A stretch of DNA of 64,000 nt, from contig NC_073304.1 in assembly GCF_027595985.1 (NCBI RefSeq), forward strand, positions 47,595,137 to 47,659,136, in the 5' to 3' direction. Both the position numbers and the translations under genes were made by a program. Positions 63,350 to 64,000 of the stretch are shown piece after piece. Below the pieces are notes generated by a model that saw only the letters and a program-made list of their open reading frames with translations, ran no database searches and was not told where the DNA came from. Position 1 is the first letter of the stretch; each line of letters begins with the position of its first letter. This DNA comes from Sorex araneus (Eukaryota > Chordata > Mammalia > Eulipotyphla > Soricidae).

Positions 63350-63560
63350 AGCATGCCAGGGCTTCTTAAGCTATTTTCATTTATGACCCCTTTTCACAGG
63401 AAAATTTTTTCCTGCCCACATATAGAAAAGAGGTATACATATCAACCATTTACTGATAATAAATTAAAAAGTTGCCATAATTTTCATACCTCCCACATTC
63501 AGTTACATGGCCCCATATGGGGGCTGTGACCCACAGTTTTAGAACTTAGGTTTTAGACCT
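63350..63560. mobile_element. Possible old hAT-type DNA element
   Basis: 'cagggcttcttaagc' at the left and 'cacagttttagaacttagg' at the right look like decayed ends of the type that flanks the common 'gtgacccacag' element. 'atatgggggctgtgacccac' is the clearest motif. The class is tentative. Confidence 0.35.
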
Positions 63561-63610
63561 ACTGGGTGTGGCTGTTCATGTATGTGTTCTTCTAATTGGT
63601 AGGACCAGGT

Positions 63611-63764
63611 TCTTCCTCCTCCTCCTCCTCCTCCTCTTCTTCCTCCAAATCCTCCTCCAACTCCTCCTCCTCCTCCTCATCCTCCAAATCCTCCTCCAAC
63701 TCCTCCTCCTCCTCCTCCTTCTCCAATTCCTCCTCCTCCTCTGATTCCTCTTCCTCCTTCTTCT
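63611..63764 (+). repeat. (TCC)n tract with 39 bp higher-order unit
   Basis: Imperfect TCC triplets over about 150 bp. 'tcctccaaatcctcctccaa' occurs at 63,641 and again at 63,680, a 39 bp higher-order period. It translates to poly-Ser on + and Glu/Arg-rich peptides on minus, which are artefacts. Confidence 0.95.
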
Positions 63765-63794
63765 CGCTGGGGAGTGAGGGGCATCCCTGGTAAG

Positions 63795-63905
63795 GCTTAG
63801 AACCACTCCTTGTGCTTGAGGGACGATATGTAATATCATGGATGATCCCGTGTCTGCTTTTTGCGAGACAAGCACCTTAGCCTGCTGTACTATGTCTCCT
63901 GCCTA
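63795..63905 (-). mobile_element. Diverged SINE next to the TCC tract
   Basis: 'gatgatcccgtgtctgcttt', 'cgagacaagcaccttagcct' and 'actatgtctcctgcc' resemble the head-proximal part of a minus-oriented SINE. The TCC tract lies where its tail would be. Confidence 0.5.
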
Positions 63906-64000
63906 GTTGTTCTATTTCTTTGTTATAAGGTGAGGGGAGGTAGGTTCTTAGCACAGGACCCTTTAAATACAAGTTCACAAATTATAACTTCTATCTGAGA

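Larger units (their letters stand above)
59089..64000 (+). other. NID2: NID2 intron 2 (partial, runs off the window)
   Basis: No sequence like the next expected nidogen exon (which would begin near LNTFQAVL) was seen up to 64,000, so the intron is at least 4.9 kb. It contains the repeats listed separately below. Confidence 0.85.

Noticed and set aside
63576-63875. Arg/Glu-rich and poly-Ser open stretches
   Set aside because: Translations of the imperfect TCC repeat and the SINE beside it.

Overview
This is mammalian nuclear DNA, most likely from a shrew (Soricidae, probably Sorex araneus). The organism call rests on the repeats. There are dozens of tRNA-derived SINEs with a shared head, L1 copies with unusual G/C-rich 3' UTRs, and two insertions of an RTE-type LINE that I take to be RTE1_Sar. 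From memory, RTE1_Sar is the common-shrew element reported as shared with parasitic nematodes by horizontal transfer. No bacterial, organellar or intact viral genes are present.

Layout. Positions 1 to about 57,200 are intergenic and repeat-dense, with no protein-coding gene I can support. From about 57,300 a CpG island begins. It carries the 5' end of NID2 (nidogen-2, a basement-membrane glycoprotein) on the + strand: exon 1 coding 57,939-58,169, intron 1 58,170-58,779, exon 2 58,780-59,088, then intron 2 running off the window end. The upstream DNA is therefore 5' flank of NID2; in human the next gene on that side is PTGDR, far away.

Repeat vocabulary used below. SINE-A is a tRNA-like head (A box and B box, closest by eye to tRNA-Ala) with a body ending in an A-rich tail; good copies have 11-17 bp target duplications (TSDs), probably made by L1. 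SINE-R has the same head but a different body, and it ends in about 50 bp copied from the 3' end of the RTE LINE plus short tandem repeats; its TSDs are 11-14 bp. The RTE insertions (13,589-15,634 and 16,213-17,766) each have perfect 12 bp TSDs. The RTE reading frame stops only 17 bp before the 3' insertion end, so the SINE-R tail is in effect the last 17 or so codons of the RTE protein gene. A 593 bp RTE-tailed element without a tRNA head (40,238-42,434, split by an L1) looks like the source or a relative of the SINE-R body.

Several L1 insertions are nested, and three clearly show 5' inversion (twin priming): 16,612-17,596, 24,586-26,799 and 40,818-42,407. Old mammal-wide repeats (MIR, L2, L1M, hAT-Charlie/MER5-like) are commonest between 44 and 57 kb. 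The most repeat-poor stretch is 52,514-54,579. The best candidates for the 'system' in this window are the RTE/SINE-R partnership and the chimeric RTE-tailed element. All repeat calls were made by eye from internal comparison and remembered consensus features; no search was run.
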